64,000 nt of DNA from an uncultured Clostridium sp. (GCA_934438135.1 CAKSBP010000019.1:1-64000), one strand, 5' to 3'. Counted from the stretch's first letter, positions 26,819-37,162 are shown. The notes: a model not told the origin generated them from the letters alone. Made by a program: numbers and translations.

Positions 26819-29800
26819 CTATTTTTTCTTTGTAGATACTTTCTTAACTGTACTATAGTTTCCATATACTTTCTTTCCAGCAGAATCCTTCTTGTAAGCA
26901 CGTACTTTTACATAATATCTTGTGTCGGATTTTAAACCTTTTAATGTTTTAGAAAGAGTACCTGAACCTACTTTAACTGTCTTTGCATTTTTGAAACTGC
27001 TGCTTTTAGAGTAAACAATTTCATATCCTGCTGCACCATTTACCTTTTTATAAAAAGCTTTTAAAGATGTTCGGCTGGCTGCTTTTACGGAAGATAATTT
27101 CACTTTATCAACCGTTACTTTCGTCCACTTCGCATACAATGTTACTGCTTTATCCATTGTAGATGTTAAGTTCTTCACAGAGGCCTTATCTCTATAAACA
27201 ACTTTTCCATCTGCACTAAGTGCCCATCCTGCAAATACATATCCTACACGCTTATAAGAAGATGCAGGCAGTTTCAAAGTCTTGTTATAAACTGCACTGA
27301 CCGGTTTCATGGAATCAGATACTTTAGAATCATTTTTGCTGAACTGAATTTTATATTTATTGGCAGTCCATTTTGCATATACAGCTATATTACCAGATGC
27401 ATTCGAACTAATGGTATTTCCTGATAGTTTCTTCTTATAAGAAGAATCTGTATACCATCCATCAAATGTATAACCTGTTTTTGAAGGTGCCTGTAAGATT
27501 ACTGTTTCACCTGCTGTGTAGGAAACTGGGTTTTTAGAAGCATTTTTTCCTCCATTTAAATAATAGGAAATTTTATACACCTGTGGCTCAACTGGTTGTA
27601 CTGTTTCATTTATCAGCTTAATTTCTGCACGGTCACGTACACGAATGCATACACCATCTGGATTCATGTAAAGAATACCTGATGCAGAAATTTTATTTCC
27701 AACCTTCACAATGGTTTCCGTTGGATCTACCCCTGTGGAAGAACCGATATAACCATCCGTCAGGACTTTACAGGTTACACCGCTTTCATCCTGTATATAA
27801 ATATAGTTCAGAACATTTTCTGCATAATCCACTTTTGTAATTGTTCCAGACACCTGAACCAAACTTCCACCCCAGGCATCATAATCCGTCGCCTGCTTAG
27901 TTGTAATTTTTTTAGGTTCATAAATCTTAGAACCATCCAGAAGTTTATAGCTCATAACCATAAGCTCTTTATCGCCTTGATAACTTGCCACATAACCTGT
28001 AATCCTAATTTTCTGTCCAATTGGAATACCCTGTACAGAGATTGGGAAAATATCAATACCAGCTGTATCATCCTGAATATAAATTGTATCAAAGAACGTT
28101 GTTGCAATATTTGTTGTTCCAGCTGTTACATAACCTTCTACTGTAAAGATTTCACCTTCGCCTGCCTTACGTACTTCTGCGATATCTGTTACTTTCATTT
28201 CTTTCTGTACTTCCGCAAGAATATTCGCAACAATCACTGTATTGGCATAAGAAAGTTCATCGGTATTATTTTTCACTTTTTCGTCTACATCATAATTAGA
28301 AACATATACGGTTCCGCCGACCCAAACAGCACCACCGTTTTCACCAACATTTTCGTGAGCAAATGCTACAATGTCTCCCTTTGGCACTTCTACATAGTTA
28401 TCATCCATTTTCTTGGAATCAATGGAATACGTTGTATCATGTCCATAAACAACTGCTTCTGCTTTTCCAGATGCTACTGATTCCTTATCCAAAAGAACAC
28501 TGCATCCGCTGTAACAGCTATATTTCATTCCATCCACTAATCCATCCACATACTTAGAAGATTTGTTGAAATCATCAAAGTAAAGTCTGTAATTCTGGTT
28601 GCTGAAATTGTCATCATCCACAATTTCATCGCTGTTCACACGGGTTGTTGCACCCATTGCAGTTAATAACTTATTCAGTTCAGTAGAAGTCTGTGTTGTA
28701 GAACTATCTTTGTAATCTGCAATACCACAGAGCATTACTTTTCCGCCTTCTTTTACATAGTCTGCAACCATATTGATAAAATCATCTTCAAAATGTGATG
28801 CGGTGTAAGCTATATTATCTGATGTTGTTCCAGATGTTTTTGCTGGTGATGTAATAATTAATAAAGAAGTATCTTTTAAATCTTCTTTTGTAATTTTATC
28901 TGTTTTGGTAATTACTTCTTCATAATTAGAAGCTGCTAATTTTGCAAGCTTTGTAATATTTCCGGCATAGTAGCCATTTACATAATCATTAAAATGTGTT
29001 CCATCAATAAGCACCTTGCTTACCATATCTCTGGCCACATAATTTAACTCCAGTTTACCAGAGTAAACCTTAGATACACCATTAGAAGAAGCATTTACCG
29101 TAACAGTTACTGTTGCACTTCCTATTTTGTCATAAGTAAAATCAAATGTATAAGAACCCGTCGTCTGAGATGCCAAAGTACTAAGTCCTGCTGCTGCTAA
29201 TTCTTCGCCTTCTAGTGTTTTAATTATTTCGTCTCCAATGGAGTAAACAATCGAATTTACTTCAAGGTTTTCATTGTTATTATTATAAATCTCTGTTTTA
29301 ATATCAACTGCTTCATTTTGGACCTGAAGGTCAGATGTTGTACTGACTTCAGATACACCGGCAGCATCTACATCAGAAATCCAGACAGGTGCTGTTACTG
29401 CAATATCACCATCAGCCTGTGTTACTTTAATATAATAATATGAGTAATCTGGTGAAAGAGTAAACTGTGCACTTCCTGTATTGCTTGTAATTGTTTTAGA
29501 AGCTACAGAAAGACCTCCGTTTACAATAACTTCAACCTTACCAATTTTATCTGTTGTATCTTTATCATTTAAATCAACCTGAATGTTTACAGAATCCGGC
29601 GTTTCGTCCAGAATCGTACCCATTACTTCGTCATTTAATGTGTAATTAATACTCAGGTTATTATCTTCTGTTGCATACATTCTCATGTTTCTTAATGCAT
29701 CGTAAATATTATCTCTGGTCAGAGAATCGGCAAGTACTACTGTTCTTGCTGTATTTGCATTTCCCCAGTAACCTTTGTGGTTATCCTGGTTGTTCGTAGG

Positions 29801-32800
29801 AGCTACATGCCATCCTTTATCCAATGCCCTTGTATAATATTCATAAGATGGGAAATAACCTGTACTGCCAATTGCACCTTCTCCATTACCAACTTCAATT
29901 GTGGTAATCAACTGGTCAATAGCTGTATCATAATATGCAAAATCATAAAAATCACCGAAAGTGGTTCCCGGATGGTTAAACTGACTAATAGAATCTGGAA
30001 CAGTTTTCAGTGCTGCATAGTAATTGACAAGAGATGAACTGCTTCCATTTCCGTATCCCTTCATATTTCTGCTTAGGAAACCAGAAGTATTGAAAGTATT
30101 CATATGTCCTGGTGCACCACCTGACCATGTCATTTCATAACCCATGATTCCTACAAACTTATCTGTTGTATATTCTTCTGCCAGCTGATTTCCTTCCTGC
30201 CATTCCGAACTAGCAGAACCATCTGTAATCGTACAGGAAGTGTCGTTATCAAAATAGTTAGAGTGATCCGTAATTGCAAGGAAATCAATATTATCTGCTT
30301 TTTTGCTTGCATATTCGAAGGCGTCCTTTGCCGTTCCTGCACCATCGGAATAAGAAGTATGAGAATGAATCTGTCCAAAATAGGTGTTATAGTTTTCATT
30401 CTTTCGTTCTGTAAAATTTAATGTTTTTACTTCGCTATTGATATACCCTTCCACAGCTGCATATGCTTTAATTGTCATCGGAAGTTCTGTTACTTGGATT
30501 TTTGAAGTATATTTCTCATAGGTTACACCGTCATCTAAGGAATAAAAAATAGATGCACCTTCTGTTTCACAGGAAAGTTTTACTTCTGAGTTTAATTTTA
30601 CAGAACCGCCGTTTGGAGAAGCTTTTACAGTTGCTGCCTGGGCCTGTGTATAAGCATACGTAATTCTAACACTGTCTTCTTTCCCCTCTTTTGCTGCATA
30701 AGCAGTCAATGTCGCTGGAAGTTTCTTTAATACAGGCTTGCTGGCTTCATTATAAACTTTATACTCGTCACCATTTAAGCTGTAATAAATAGAAGCACCG
30801 TCTGTCTTGCTGGAAAGTGCTACTTCACTTCCTAATGCTACTGCTCCGGCATCTGGTTTGGATGCTACAAGAGAGCAGATGTCATTGGAAATGATTGGTG
30901 AACCTGTTACTGCAATACTTGTAAATCTAGATACATACGTATTGGAAACAGCACTAGCTTTTCCATCAATACGACTATTTCCTTCCGCTACCTGAATTCT
31001 TACATATACTTTATCTGCATTAGCCGCTTCATCAGACAGCTTTACATTATAGCTCTGCCAAGCCGCTGTTGCTTCAAGCTGATTCATATTCGTATACGTT
31101 TTGGAAGTATTGTTTGCAACACCATCTACATAAGTCGTTGTATTGATGGTATAGGAAATATTATCCGCACGTTCAAAATTCACCCCATCTGTACTATAAA
31201 GCACATTGTAGTATTTTGCACCTGAATTGGAAGAACGTAACTTAAAAGATAGTTCCATAGATGCATACTTATCACTGGAGTATTCCAGCTGATAGTATCC
31301 GCCTTCTGGAAGTCCTGTAGAACCAATATAGTATTCTGTTGTTCCATTTACTGTATTTGTGTACTGTGGCTTATTTCCTGTGCTTAGTGTAATCTTTGCA
31401 TTGGTATCCAGGAAATCATTCTCTGCATAAAGATCACCGTAAACGGTATTGCCGTCAAACTGACCATTTCCAGCCCATTTTGCGAGCTGGGTCTGTACAG
31501 AAGATTCTACTTCATAACCAGTATTTTTAAAACTGTCTTCTGATTTTCCATTTCGCAGCTGATATGTTGTGTTATGTTTAGAATATACACCGTATACATT
31601 TGCTTTGCTTCCTGCTTCTAGGCCATCTGGATAAGCTGCACTCTGGTAAATGTTTAAGCTGTTTCCATCTGCATCTGTAATTGGTGTATTTGCTGTATTA
31701 TATGCTCCAAGTGTTGCATTCTTAATTACTACATATTCCGAAAGATAATCTTCACTATTTTCACTGAGCTGTTTCAATGTTACAGCCTGTGCACCAATCA
31801 GTTCATCCTCTTTCAGTTTCTCTACCGTAATATTTCCATCAGTAGGTTTCTGAAGCTGTTTTACATTTCCATAAGTTGTAACAGTTCCTGTAACAGCTAC
31901 AACATCACCCACATTATAGTCCTTCATTGCATTGTAAATCTGGAATCCCATAACTTTTCCATCAATTACATCTTCTAGGATTGTAGTATTTAAGCTTCCA
32001 TTTTTTCCATATTTATATTGAATCTGTCCTACTAGTGTAATGTTCGTTCCATCTGCTGTTTCGTATGCCTTATCGATAGTAACAGCACCTTCTGGGATTT
32101 CCTTATCAGAAACAGGATCATAATAGGTTACTGTCTCACTCTGAGAATCTGAATTTTTTGATATCACTGGTGTTTCCGACGTTTCCGGGGTCTCAGATTC
32201 TGCTGGTGTTTTCGATACCATCGGCATCTCCGGTACTTCTGGAAGTGTTCCATCTATGGAAGTTCCTGTTACAACAATGTTATTAATATTGCTGACACCT
32301 GTTGATGGAACAGCTGCATCGTTTATAGCTACGTCAGCCGATTTATACACACGAATAAAAACCTTTTCCTGATCCTCTGCAAGCTGCGGCAGCTTTACAG
32401 AATTCAGCGGTACTAATGATTTCGTTGCCGTCAATTCTTCTGTCAAATCAGTGTACGTTGTTCCATCGGTACTATAAGCTACCTTGAAATGAGCCGGTCC
32501 AGTACTAGATGAGCGGATTGCAGCATCAAAAGTAAGGTCTTTGAAATTCTTCGTCGAAAATTCAATCTGCCAGTACTTTCCTTCCCCGTCCCAATTCAAT
32601 GTTTTTAAACTACCACTTGCATAATCTGCTGTTGCATCTGCAGATTCACTTTCTCTGCTGATTGTAGCACTCACCCCAGTTGAATTATCTGTATATGGTA
32701 GCGCTACTTTTTCTGTAAAATTTAAATTTACAATCTTGTATTCAGCTGAAGTTCCATCTGTCCCTGCAGAAACAAGAATTCCATTTAACTGAATACTATT

Positions 32801-32872
32801 TAGAATCATGGCAAATACTAAAAGTACTGCAAGGATTCTTTTTGACACATAAATACTTCTCTTTTGATTCAT
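26819..32872 (-). CDS. Giant secreted multidomain protein with a PHP/CehA-type metallohydrolase domain
   Basis: About 2017 residues, with a signal peptide (hydrophobic core LAVLLVFAMILNSI). Approximate order: carbohydrate-binding-like beta domain (45-210), OB-fold domain (250-435), second beta domain (455-655), two chitobiase-like Ig repeats (660-817), PHP phosphoesterase domain (830-1165) with IHSHTSYSDG and ITDHSNYFD metal motifs, a glutamine-amidotransferase-like region (1285-1550), a second OB fold (1557-1750), InlB/List-Bact-type repeats (1764-1920; YTFDGWYTD) and a final fibronectin-III-like domain. No LPxTG is present. ATG 32872 was chosen because GAGG lies upstream. It probably acts on an extracellular phosphoester substrate; CehA-like PHP proteins hydrolyse phosphoesters, the actual target is unknown. 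Confidence 0.85.
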   Translation of the reverse strand: MNQKRSIYVSKRILAVLLVFAMILNSIQLNGILVSAGTDGTSAEYKIVNLNFTEKVALPYTDNSTGVSATISRESESADATADYASGSLKTLNWDGEGKYWQIEFSTKNFKDLTFDAAIRSSSTGPAHFKVAYSTDGTTYTDLTEELTATKSLVPLNSVKLPQLAEDQEKVFIRVYKSADVAINDAAVPSTGVSNINNIVVTGTSIDGTLPEVPEMPMVSKTPAESETPETSETPVISKNSDSQSETVTYYDPVSDKEIPEGAVTIDKAYETADGTNITLVGQIQYKYGKNGSLNTTILEDVIDGKVMGFQIYNAMKDYNVGDVVAVTGTVTTYGNVKQLQKPTDGNITVEKLKEDELIGAQAVTLKQLSENSEDYLSEYVVIKNATLGAYNTANTPITDADGNSLNIYQSAAYPDGLEAGSKANVYGVYSKHNTTYQLRNGKSEDSFKNTGYEVESSVQTQLAKWAGNGQFDGNTVYGDLYAENDFLDTNAKITLSTGNKPQYTNTVNGTTEYYIGSTGLPEGGYYQLEYSSDKYASMELSFKLRSSNSGAKYYNVLYSTDGVNFERADNISYTINTTTYVDGVANNTSKTYTNMNQLEATAAWQSYNVKLSDEAANADKVYVRIQVAEGNSRIDGKASAVSNTYVSRFTSIAVTGSPIISNDICSLVASKPDAGAVALGSEVALSSKTDGASIYYSLNGDEYKVYNEASKPVLKKLPATLTAYAAKEGKEDSVRITYAYTQAQAATVKASPNGGSVKLNSEVKLSCETEGASIFYSLDDGVTYEKYTSKIQVTELPMTIKAYAAVEGYINSEVKTLNFTERKNENYNTYFGQIHSHTSYSDGAGTAKDAFEYASKKADNIDFLAITDHSNYFDNDTSCTITDGSASSEWQEGNQLAEEYTTDKFVGIMGYEMTWSGGAPGHMNTFNTSGFLSRNMKGYGNGSSSSLVNYYAALKTVPDSISQFNHPGTTFGDFYDFAYYDTAIDQLITTIEVGNGEGAIGSTGYFPSYEYYTRALDKGWHVAPTNNQDNHKGYWGNANTARTVVLADSLTRDNIYDALRNMRMYATEDNNLSINYTLNDEVMGTILDETPDSVNIQVDLNDKDTTDKIGKVEVIVNGGLSVASKTITSNTGSAQFTLSPDYSYYYIKVTQADGDIAVTAPVWISDVDAAGVSEVSTTSDLQVQNEAVDIKTEIYNNNNENLEVNSIVYSIGDEIIKTLEGEELAAAGLSTLASQTTGSYTFDFTYDKIGSATVTVTVNASSNGVSKVYSGKLELNYVARDMVSKVLIDGTHFNDYVNGYYAGNITKLAKLAASNYEEVITKTDKITKEDLKDTSLLIITSPAKTSGTTSDNIAYTASHFEDDFINMVADYVKEGGKVMLCGIADYKDSSTTQTSTELNKLLTAMGATTRVNSDEIVDDDNFSNQNYRLYFDDFNKSSKYVDGLVDGMKYSCYSGCSVLLDKESVASGKAEAVVYGHDTTYSIDSKKMDDNYVEVPKGDIVAFAHENVGENGGAVWVGGTVYVSNYDVDEKVKNNTDELSYANTVIVANILAEVQKEMKVTDIAEVRKAGEGEIFTVEGYVTAGTTNIATTFFDTIYIQDDTAGIDIFPISVQGIPIGQKIRITGYVASYQGDKELMVMSYKLLDGSKIYEPKKITTKQATDYDAWGGSLVQVSGTITKVDYAENVLNYIYIQDESGVTCKVLTDGYIGSSTGVDPTETIVKVGNKISASGILYMNPDGVCIRVRDRAEIKLINETVQPVEPQVYKISYYLNGGKNASKNPVSYTAGETVILQAPSKTGYTFDGWYTDSSYKKKLSGNTISSNASGNIAVYAKWTANKYKIQFSKNDSKVSDSMKPVSAVYNKTLKLPASSYKRVGYVFAGWALSADGKVVYRDKASVKNLTSTMDKAVTLYAKWTKVTVDKVKLSSVKAASRTSLKAFYKKVNGAAGYEIVYSKSSSFKNAKTVKVGSGTLSKTLKGLKSDTRYYVKVRAYKKDSAGKKVYGNYSTVKKVSTKKK

Positions 32873-33047
32873 TCGTTTCCTCATCCTTTTAAATGATTTT
32901 GTTAGTAGGTTATATATAATTAATCTATTGCCCGAAGGCAACAGTTATTTTAGGTAGGAAATATATCATATGTGATTTTTGTATATTTTTGTGTGAATGT
33001 GTATAAATTTTATGTTACTATGTTTCGTTCACGTCATTTTATACCAT

Positions 33048-33075
33048 AATATAATAAATTCGATAATCAAGTCAA
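33048..33075 (-). promoter_or_regulatory. Candidate promoter of the giant secreted protein
   Basis: On the minus strand, TTGACT (33070-33075), 16 bases and TATATT (33048-33053). It leaves an AT-rich leader of about 170 bases. The rest of the gap 32873-33211 holds no gene or clear structure that I can see. Confidence 0.5.
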
Positions 33076-33211
33076 TTCTATTTTCTAAACTTTATGTAGT
33101 TTTTACACAGCTTTCTGAATTTCTTCGAATAATAATTAGTACTATAAATATTTTTATTAAGTATTACTAATAATGCTTAGTAGTTTTTCACAAAAAAGAA
33201 AGCTTTTATAA

Positions 33212-33245
33212 AACAAAAGAGGCAGCCTATCTCTGAGCCACCTCA
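33212..33245 (-). terminator. Terminator of the NlpC/P60 gene
   Basis: On the minus strand, GAGGTGGC pairs with GCTGCCTC (eight base pairs, two G-U) and is followed by TTTTGTTTT, about 20 bases after the stop codon. Confidence 0.7.
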
Positions 33246-33266
33246 CCGTTCTATTACTATTTTATA

Positions 33267-34649
33267 TTAACCTACGATTCTTCTTGCACAATATGGAGTT
33301 CTATAATACATATTGGAAGTCTTAATTCCTGTTCTTTCATTACTTGCGTGAACAACCTGTCCACCACCAATGTAAAGCGCAACATGTCCAACAGAACCAT
33401 TGCTTGCATAGAAAATTAAATCTCCTGGTTTTAAAGAACTTAAGCTTACTTTTGTTCCATAACCTGACTGTGCAGATGATGTTCTTGGAATGCTGACACC
33501 AAAGTTAGCATATACACTCTGTGTAAATCCAGAACAGTCTGTTCCATTTGTAAGGCTTGTACCACCATAAACATATGGGTTACCTACAAATTTTAAAGCG
33601 AAAGAAGCAATCTTAGAACCAGTTGCACTTGAACTGCTTGAACTTGAGCTGCTGCTTGAACTTGAGCTGCTGCTTGATGAACTGCTTGGCTTCTTATTGG
33701 AACTACTGCTTGATGAAGAGCTGCTGCTTGAACTTGAGCTGCTGTTGCTAAAGCTGTTGGATGATGAACTGCTTGAACTTGAACTGCTGGAATTCTGTGC
33801 TTCTTCTTCTGCTGCTGCCTGCTGTGCTGCTAAACGTTCTGCTTTTTCCTTCGCTGCCTGCTGTGCTGCAAGAGCTGCTGCTGCTTCTGCTTTTCTCTTC
33901 GCTTCTGCTTTTTCTTCTGCAATGGAAATTGCTTGTTCAAATGTTGTATGAAGATTTACATATTCTTTGGATACATATCCTACTGTCGCTTTGGAGTCTT
34001 CATCTCCTTCGTCAACAAGAATTTTAACCCAATGATCATATTCTTTCTTTACCTGGTAATCTTCACCTTCAGGAACTAATGTTAATACAGTCGCCTTTGT
34101 ACTGTGTTTTTCCCTGACTTTTAATGTAGTCGTATCAATAGTTGCCCATTTTGTTCCGTACTTTTCTGCTAGCTTTTCAGCATCTTTATCAATTGCTAAG
34201 AATTCTGATTTAATGTAACCGGTAACGGAGCCAGATTTAATCTTAACCCATTCTCCCTTAGTCTTCAGAATAGTTGCTGCACAACCTCTATAAAGCTTAC
34301 CTAATACTCTGCTATCTGTATTCGGTTTTCTTCTAATATTTACATAATTATCTGCAATAGAAATACCGACATTTGCAAATTCAGATTCTTCTGTAGTCTC
34401 TTCTTTCGCATCTGCTGTTTTTGTATTCTCTTCCTGTACTGCCTTCTCTGTCACAACTGTTTCCGTTTCAGCTGTCACTTTTGTATTTGTAGGTGTATCG
34501 TATAATTTATCAAATGTTACTGTAATCCCTGCTAGTCCAGTCTCTGTAGAGACAGCACTGGCATGTACTTCTGGCATCTGTTTTGTAGCAGTAACTGTTA
34601 CAAATACCCCCGCGCACAGAAGTGCCTTTCTCAAACTGCTCTTTCTCAT
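33267..34649 (-). CDS. Secreted NlpC/P60 peptidoglycan endopeptidase with two SH3 domains and a poly-Ser linker
   Basis: This 460-residue exported protein probably cuts the D-Glu-to-diamino-acid bond of wall peptides. A signal peptide (1-about 31, ALLCAGVFVTVTAT core) is followed by two bacterial SH3 domains (about 95-155, VNIRRKPNTDSRVLG; and 165-235, LKVREKHSTKATVL), an Ala/Gln/Lys coiled segment, a Ser-rich linker (about 287-345) and the catalytic domain. TDCSGF holds the Cys (about 371) and GHVALYIGG the His (about 421). ATG 34649 has GGAGG upstream. A consensus promoter precedes it, suggesting high expression. Confidence 0.93.
   Translation of the reverse strand: MRKSSLRKALLCAGVFVTVTATKQMPEVHASAVSTETGLAGITVTFDKLYDTPTNTKVTAETETVVTEKAVQEENTKTADAKEETTEESEFANVGISIADNYVNIRRKPNTDSRVLGKLYRGCAATILKTKGEWVKIKSGSVTGYIKSEFLAIDKDAEKLAEKYGTKWATIDTTTLKVREKHSTKATVLTLVPEGEDYQVKKEYDHWVKILVDEGDEDSKATVGYVSKEYVNLHTTFEQAISIAEEKAEAKRKAEAAAALAAQQAAKEKAERLAAQQAAAEEEAQNSSSSSSSSSSSNSFSNSSSSSSSSSSSSSSSNKKPSSSSSSSSSSSSSSSSSSSSATGSKIASFALKFVGNPYVYGGTSLTNGTDCSGFTQSVYANFGVSIPRTSSAQSGYGTKVSLSSLKPGDLIFYASNGSVGHVALYIGGGQVVHASNERTGIKTSNMYYRTPYCARRIVG
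33622..33790 (-). repeat. Degenerate Ser-codon minisatellite encoding the poly-Ser linker
   Basis: Imperfect repeats of AGC, TCA, AGT and TCC codons encode a nearly uninterrupted serine tract broken by NSFSN and NKKP. Repeats of a 15-24 base unit are visible (CTTGAACTTGAGCTGCTG on the plus strand). Such DNA can change length by replication slippage, which would lengthen or shorten the linker. Confidence 0.8.
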
Positions 34650-34720
34650 TACTATCCTCCATAGTTTCACAAAAAACACTAATCATAATTGTTACAAAGT
34701 TATTAAAATAGTTTGTAATA

Positions 34721-34749
34721 ATTATAACAATATTATGACACAATGTCAA
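34721..34749 (-). promoter_or_regulatory. Consensus promoter of the NlpC/P60 gene
   Basis: On the minus strand, TTGACA (34744-34749), 17 bases and TATAAT (34721-34726), a perfect match to the sigma-A consensus with an extended TG. The leader is about 65 bases. Confidence 0.9.
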
Positions 34750-34772
34750 CACACAAATGGAAGGCCTTCCTT

Positions 34773-35696
34773 TTACAGGGAATTGAAATAACGCTCTACA
34801 GAGGTCACTGCATTGGCTCCATCCGCTGCTGCTGTGATAACCTGCTTTAACTGTTTTGTGCGGATGTCACCAGCTGCAAACACGCCTGGCATGCTGGTTT
34901 CACAGTTTTCGCCTGCCACAATATAACCAGCCTGATCCAGTTCCACCTGCCCCTTATAAGCTGCTGTTTCCGGCTCATATCCTACGGCAATAAAGACGCC
35001 ATTTACTGACAAATTCCTATTTTCTCCATTCTTAACATTTGTAATATTTACAGATTCTACCACGTCATTTCCGTCAATTTTATTGACAACACTATTCCAA
35101 ATAATTTCAATATTATCTCTATTCTTTAACTGGGTCACTAATGTTTTTGCTGCACGAAACTTATCTCTTCTATGAATAATGTAGACTTTTTTACAAAGAC
35201 GGGATAAAAAGATGGCATCCTCTACCGCAGCATCACCACCGCCAACTACAGCAGTAATACGGTTACGGAAAAATGCCCCATCACACGTAGCACAGTAAGA
35301 AACACCCATTCCTGACAATTCTTCTTCTCCTGGCACATTTAGTTTTCTTGATGCTGCTCCAGCTGCCACAATAACACTTTTTGCTTCTAAAACCTCTCCA
35401 CTTTCCAATTTCAGTTTCTTTACCGTTTCTGAAAAATCGCAGTCTTTTACTTCATCATCCAAAAATGTTACATTCAACTGGTCACAGTGTTCACGAAATT
35501 TTACAGCAAGGTCATATCCACTAATTCCTGGAATTCCTGGATAATTATCTACTTCATAGGTGTTGACAATCTGCCCTCCGCTCATTTCACCTTTCTCAAT
35601 CACAGCTGCATCAAGCTCTGCCCTGGATGCATAAATTGCTGCTGCCAGTCCTGCCGGGCCGGAACCTATTATAAGTACATCATAAATTTTACTCAT
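34773..35696 (-). CDS. trxB: Thioredoxin-disulfide reductase
   Basis: TrxB transfers electrons from NADPH through FAD to thioredoxin. The 307-residue enzyme has GSGPAGLAAA (11-20) for FAD, the redox-active CATC (135-138) and GGGDAAVEDA for NADPH. GVFAAGDIR near the C-terminus completes the FAD site. No thioredoxin gene is adjacent. A ferredoxin-linked variant cannot be excluded because Clostridia have related enzymes. Confidence 0.94.
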   Translation of the reverse strand: MSKIYDVLIIGSGPAGLAAAIYASRAELDAAVIEKGEMSGGQIVNTYEVDNYPGIPGISGYDLAVKFREHCDQLNVTFLDDEVKDCDFSETVKKLKLESGEVLEAKSVIVAAGAASRKLNVPGEEELSGMGVSYCATCDGAFFRNRITAVVGGGDAAVEDAIFLSRLCKKVYIIHRRDKFRAAKTLVTQLKNRDNIEIIWNSVVNKIDGNDVVESVNITNVKNGENRNLSVNGVFIAVGYEPETAAYKGQVELDQAGYIVAGENCETSMPGVFAAGDIRTKQLKQVITAAADGANAVTSVERYFNSL

Positions 35697-35759
35697 TTTT
35701 CTACCAAGCCTTTCGTTTTTTATTTTATATGTTCTCCTTATTAACTTTTTTACACATAC

Positions 35760-35802
35760 AAAGAGACGCCTGTCAGACCAAATCTGTTCAAAGCGTCTCT
35801 TT
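35760..35802 (-). terminator. Terminator of the ridA-CPBP unit
   Basis: AAAGAGACGC and GCGTCTCTTT form a perfect ten-base-pair stem with a 23-base loop between the first CPBP gene and trxB. The stem can act in either direction. Confidence 0.8.
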
Positions 35803-35805
35803 CTT

Positions 35806-36756
35806 TTATGCTAATTCATTTAATATCATATAAAGCATACAGATTACGATTCCAATTAGTAATGGTGTCGATAAAATCTTTGCTTCTTTCACGGACGAAT
35901 CTGTCTTATTTCTCTGGAATATACTTTTAACATGTTCCAACCGTCCCTGATGCTTTGCAATTGCAATATAAACTAAAACTGCAAGCCCAGTGCTAAATAC
36001 AGCGATTACTCCATAGGATATGATGGATGCTAAAAGCCTGTTCTTTGAAATGGAATTCACATCTGTTACCACAGACTGATTATCCAATGCAGTAATCTTT
36101 GTCATAAATCTTTGCAGATACGGTGTTACATATAACATAACGACAGAGGTTCCATTTATAATAAAATGAATAATCATAGAAGACAGAATCGAATCTGTCG
36201 CTTCAATCAGCAGACAGAAAATCGCTCCCATCACAAATGCATAGGAAAACTGGTTAAAATTCATGTGCATCAGACCAAATAATAAACCACTGAAAAGTAT
36301 TGCTTTTCTTGGTGACTGAATACTGTACGTATGAAAAAATACACCACGGTACACACTTTCTTCCAATAATGCAGGGACACCTGCTATTAAAAGCAGACTG
36401 AATAAAAACGGCTTATTTTCTACGATGGCATACATTTTATTTCCAATGGTATTCTTTGCAAAAAGCATCGATATCAAATTGATTTCCTGCATTAAAGGCA
36501 TAATCAGATAAGCAAACAAAATGAGCCAGAAAACGGTTCCAATTTTAATTGGCCGTATACGAAGCAGCTCTTTTAGCGGCAGCCGATTCCAGATAACATA
36601 ACAGACTGCCGGAAGTATCAGCAGAATCTGACTGTATAGAAGGGAGACGTAATAATCACACTTATCAAGCCCAAGAAACTGATACAGAACCGAGCCTGCC
36701 AGGCCTGTGACAACCGTCAGCAGAAATATTTCATTTATACTCTTTATACTTTTCAT
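35806..36756 (-). CDS. CPBP family intramembrane glutamic endopeptidase
   Basis: This 316-residue protein has about eight membrane helices. The CPBP/Abi signature is visible: EESVYRGVFF (two Glu and Arg), FGLMHMNF (first His) and IIHFIIN (second His). Members cleave membrane-embedded substrates in maturation or bacteriocin self-immunity; the target here is unknown. ATG 36756 was chosen over an upstream TTG although the ribosome binding site is weak. It follows ridA by 31 bases. Confidence 0.85.
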   Translation of the reverse strand: MKSIKSINEIFLLTVVTGLAGSVLYQFLGLDKCDYYVSLLYSQILLILPAVCYVIWNRLPLKELLRIRPIKIGTVFWLILFAYLIMPLMQEINLISMLFAKNTIGNKMYAIVENKPFLFSLLLIAGVPALLEESVYRGVFFHTYSIQSPRKAILFSGLLFGLMHMNFNQFSYAFVMGAIFCLLIEATDSILSSMIIHFIINGTSVVMLYVTPYLQRFMTKITALDNQSVVTDVNSISKNRLLASIISYGVIAVFSTGLAVLVYIAIAKHQGRLEHVKSIFQRNKTDSSVKEAKILSTPLLIGIVICMLYMILNELA

Positions 36757-36787
36757 ATTATTTTCCAATCATCTTTTATACATACTG

Positions 36788-37162
36788 CTATTTATATGCA
36801 ATTGCTTCAATTTCAATTAATACATCTTTTGGGAGTCTTGCAACTTCTACGCAGGATCTGGAAGGGCAGTCTGTTTTGAAATATTTTGCATAAATTTCAT
36901 TGATTTTTGCGAAATCATTCATGTCTTTGATAAATACAGTTGTTTTGATTACTTTATCTACATCAGAACCAGCTTCTTTTAATAGTGCAGCAAGATTGCC
37001 AATAGCCTGTTCTGCCTGTTCTTCGATCGTACCTGTAACTAATTCGTTTGTTTCCGGGTTAATAGGAATCATACCAGAAGTAAAGATCATATTGTTAAAC
37101 TCAATTGCCTGTGAATATGGTCCAATCGCCTGTGGTGCTTTGTTTGTGCTTATTACTTTTTT
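36788..37162 (-). CDS. ridA: RidA family reactive intermediate deaminase
   Basis: RidA hydrolyses reactive enamines and imines such as 2-aminoacrylate released by PLP enzymes. The 124-residue protein has the expected APQAIGPYSQAIEFNNMIFT opening, and SCVEVARLPKDVLIEIEAIA at the end holds the Arg that binds substrate. ATG 37162 has AAAGG about nine bases upstream; the frame runs 19 codons further but without a better site. The gene is probably first in a unit with the CPBP protease. Confidence 0.93.
   Translation of the reverse strand, partial: KKVISTNKAPQAIGPYSQAIEFNNMIFTSGMIPINPETNELVTGTIEEQAEQAIGNLAALLKEAGSDVDKVIKTTVFIKDMNDFAKINEIYAKYFKTDCPSRSCVEVARLPKDVLIEIEAIAYK

Noticed and set aside
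33697..34027. Leu-rich plus-strand frames
   Set aside because: They are antisense of the poly-Ser linker.
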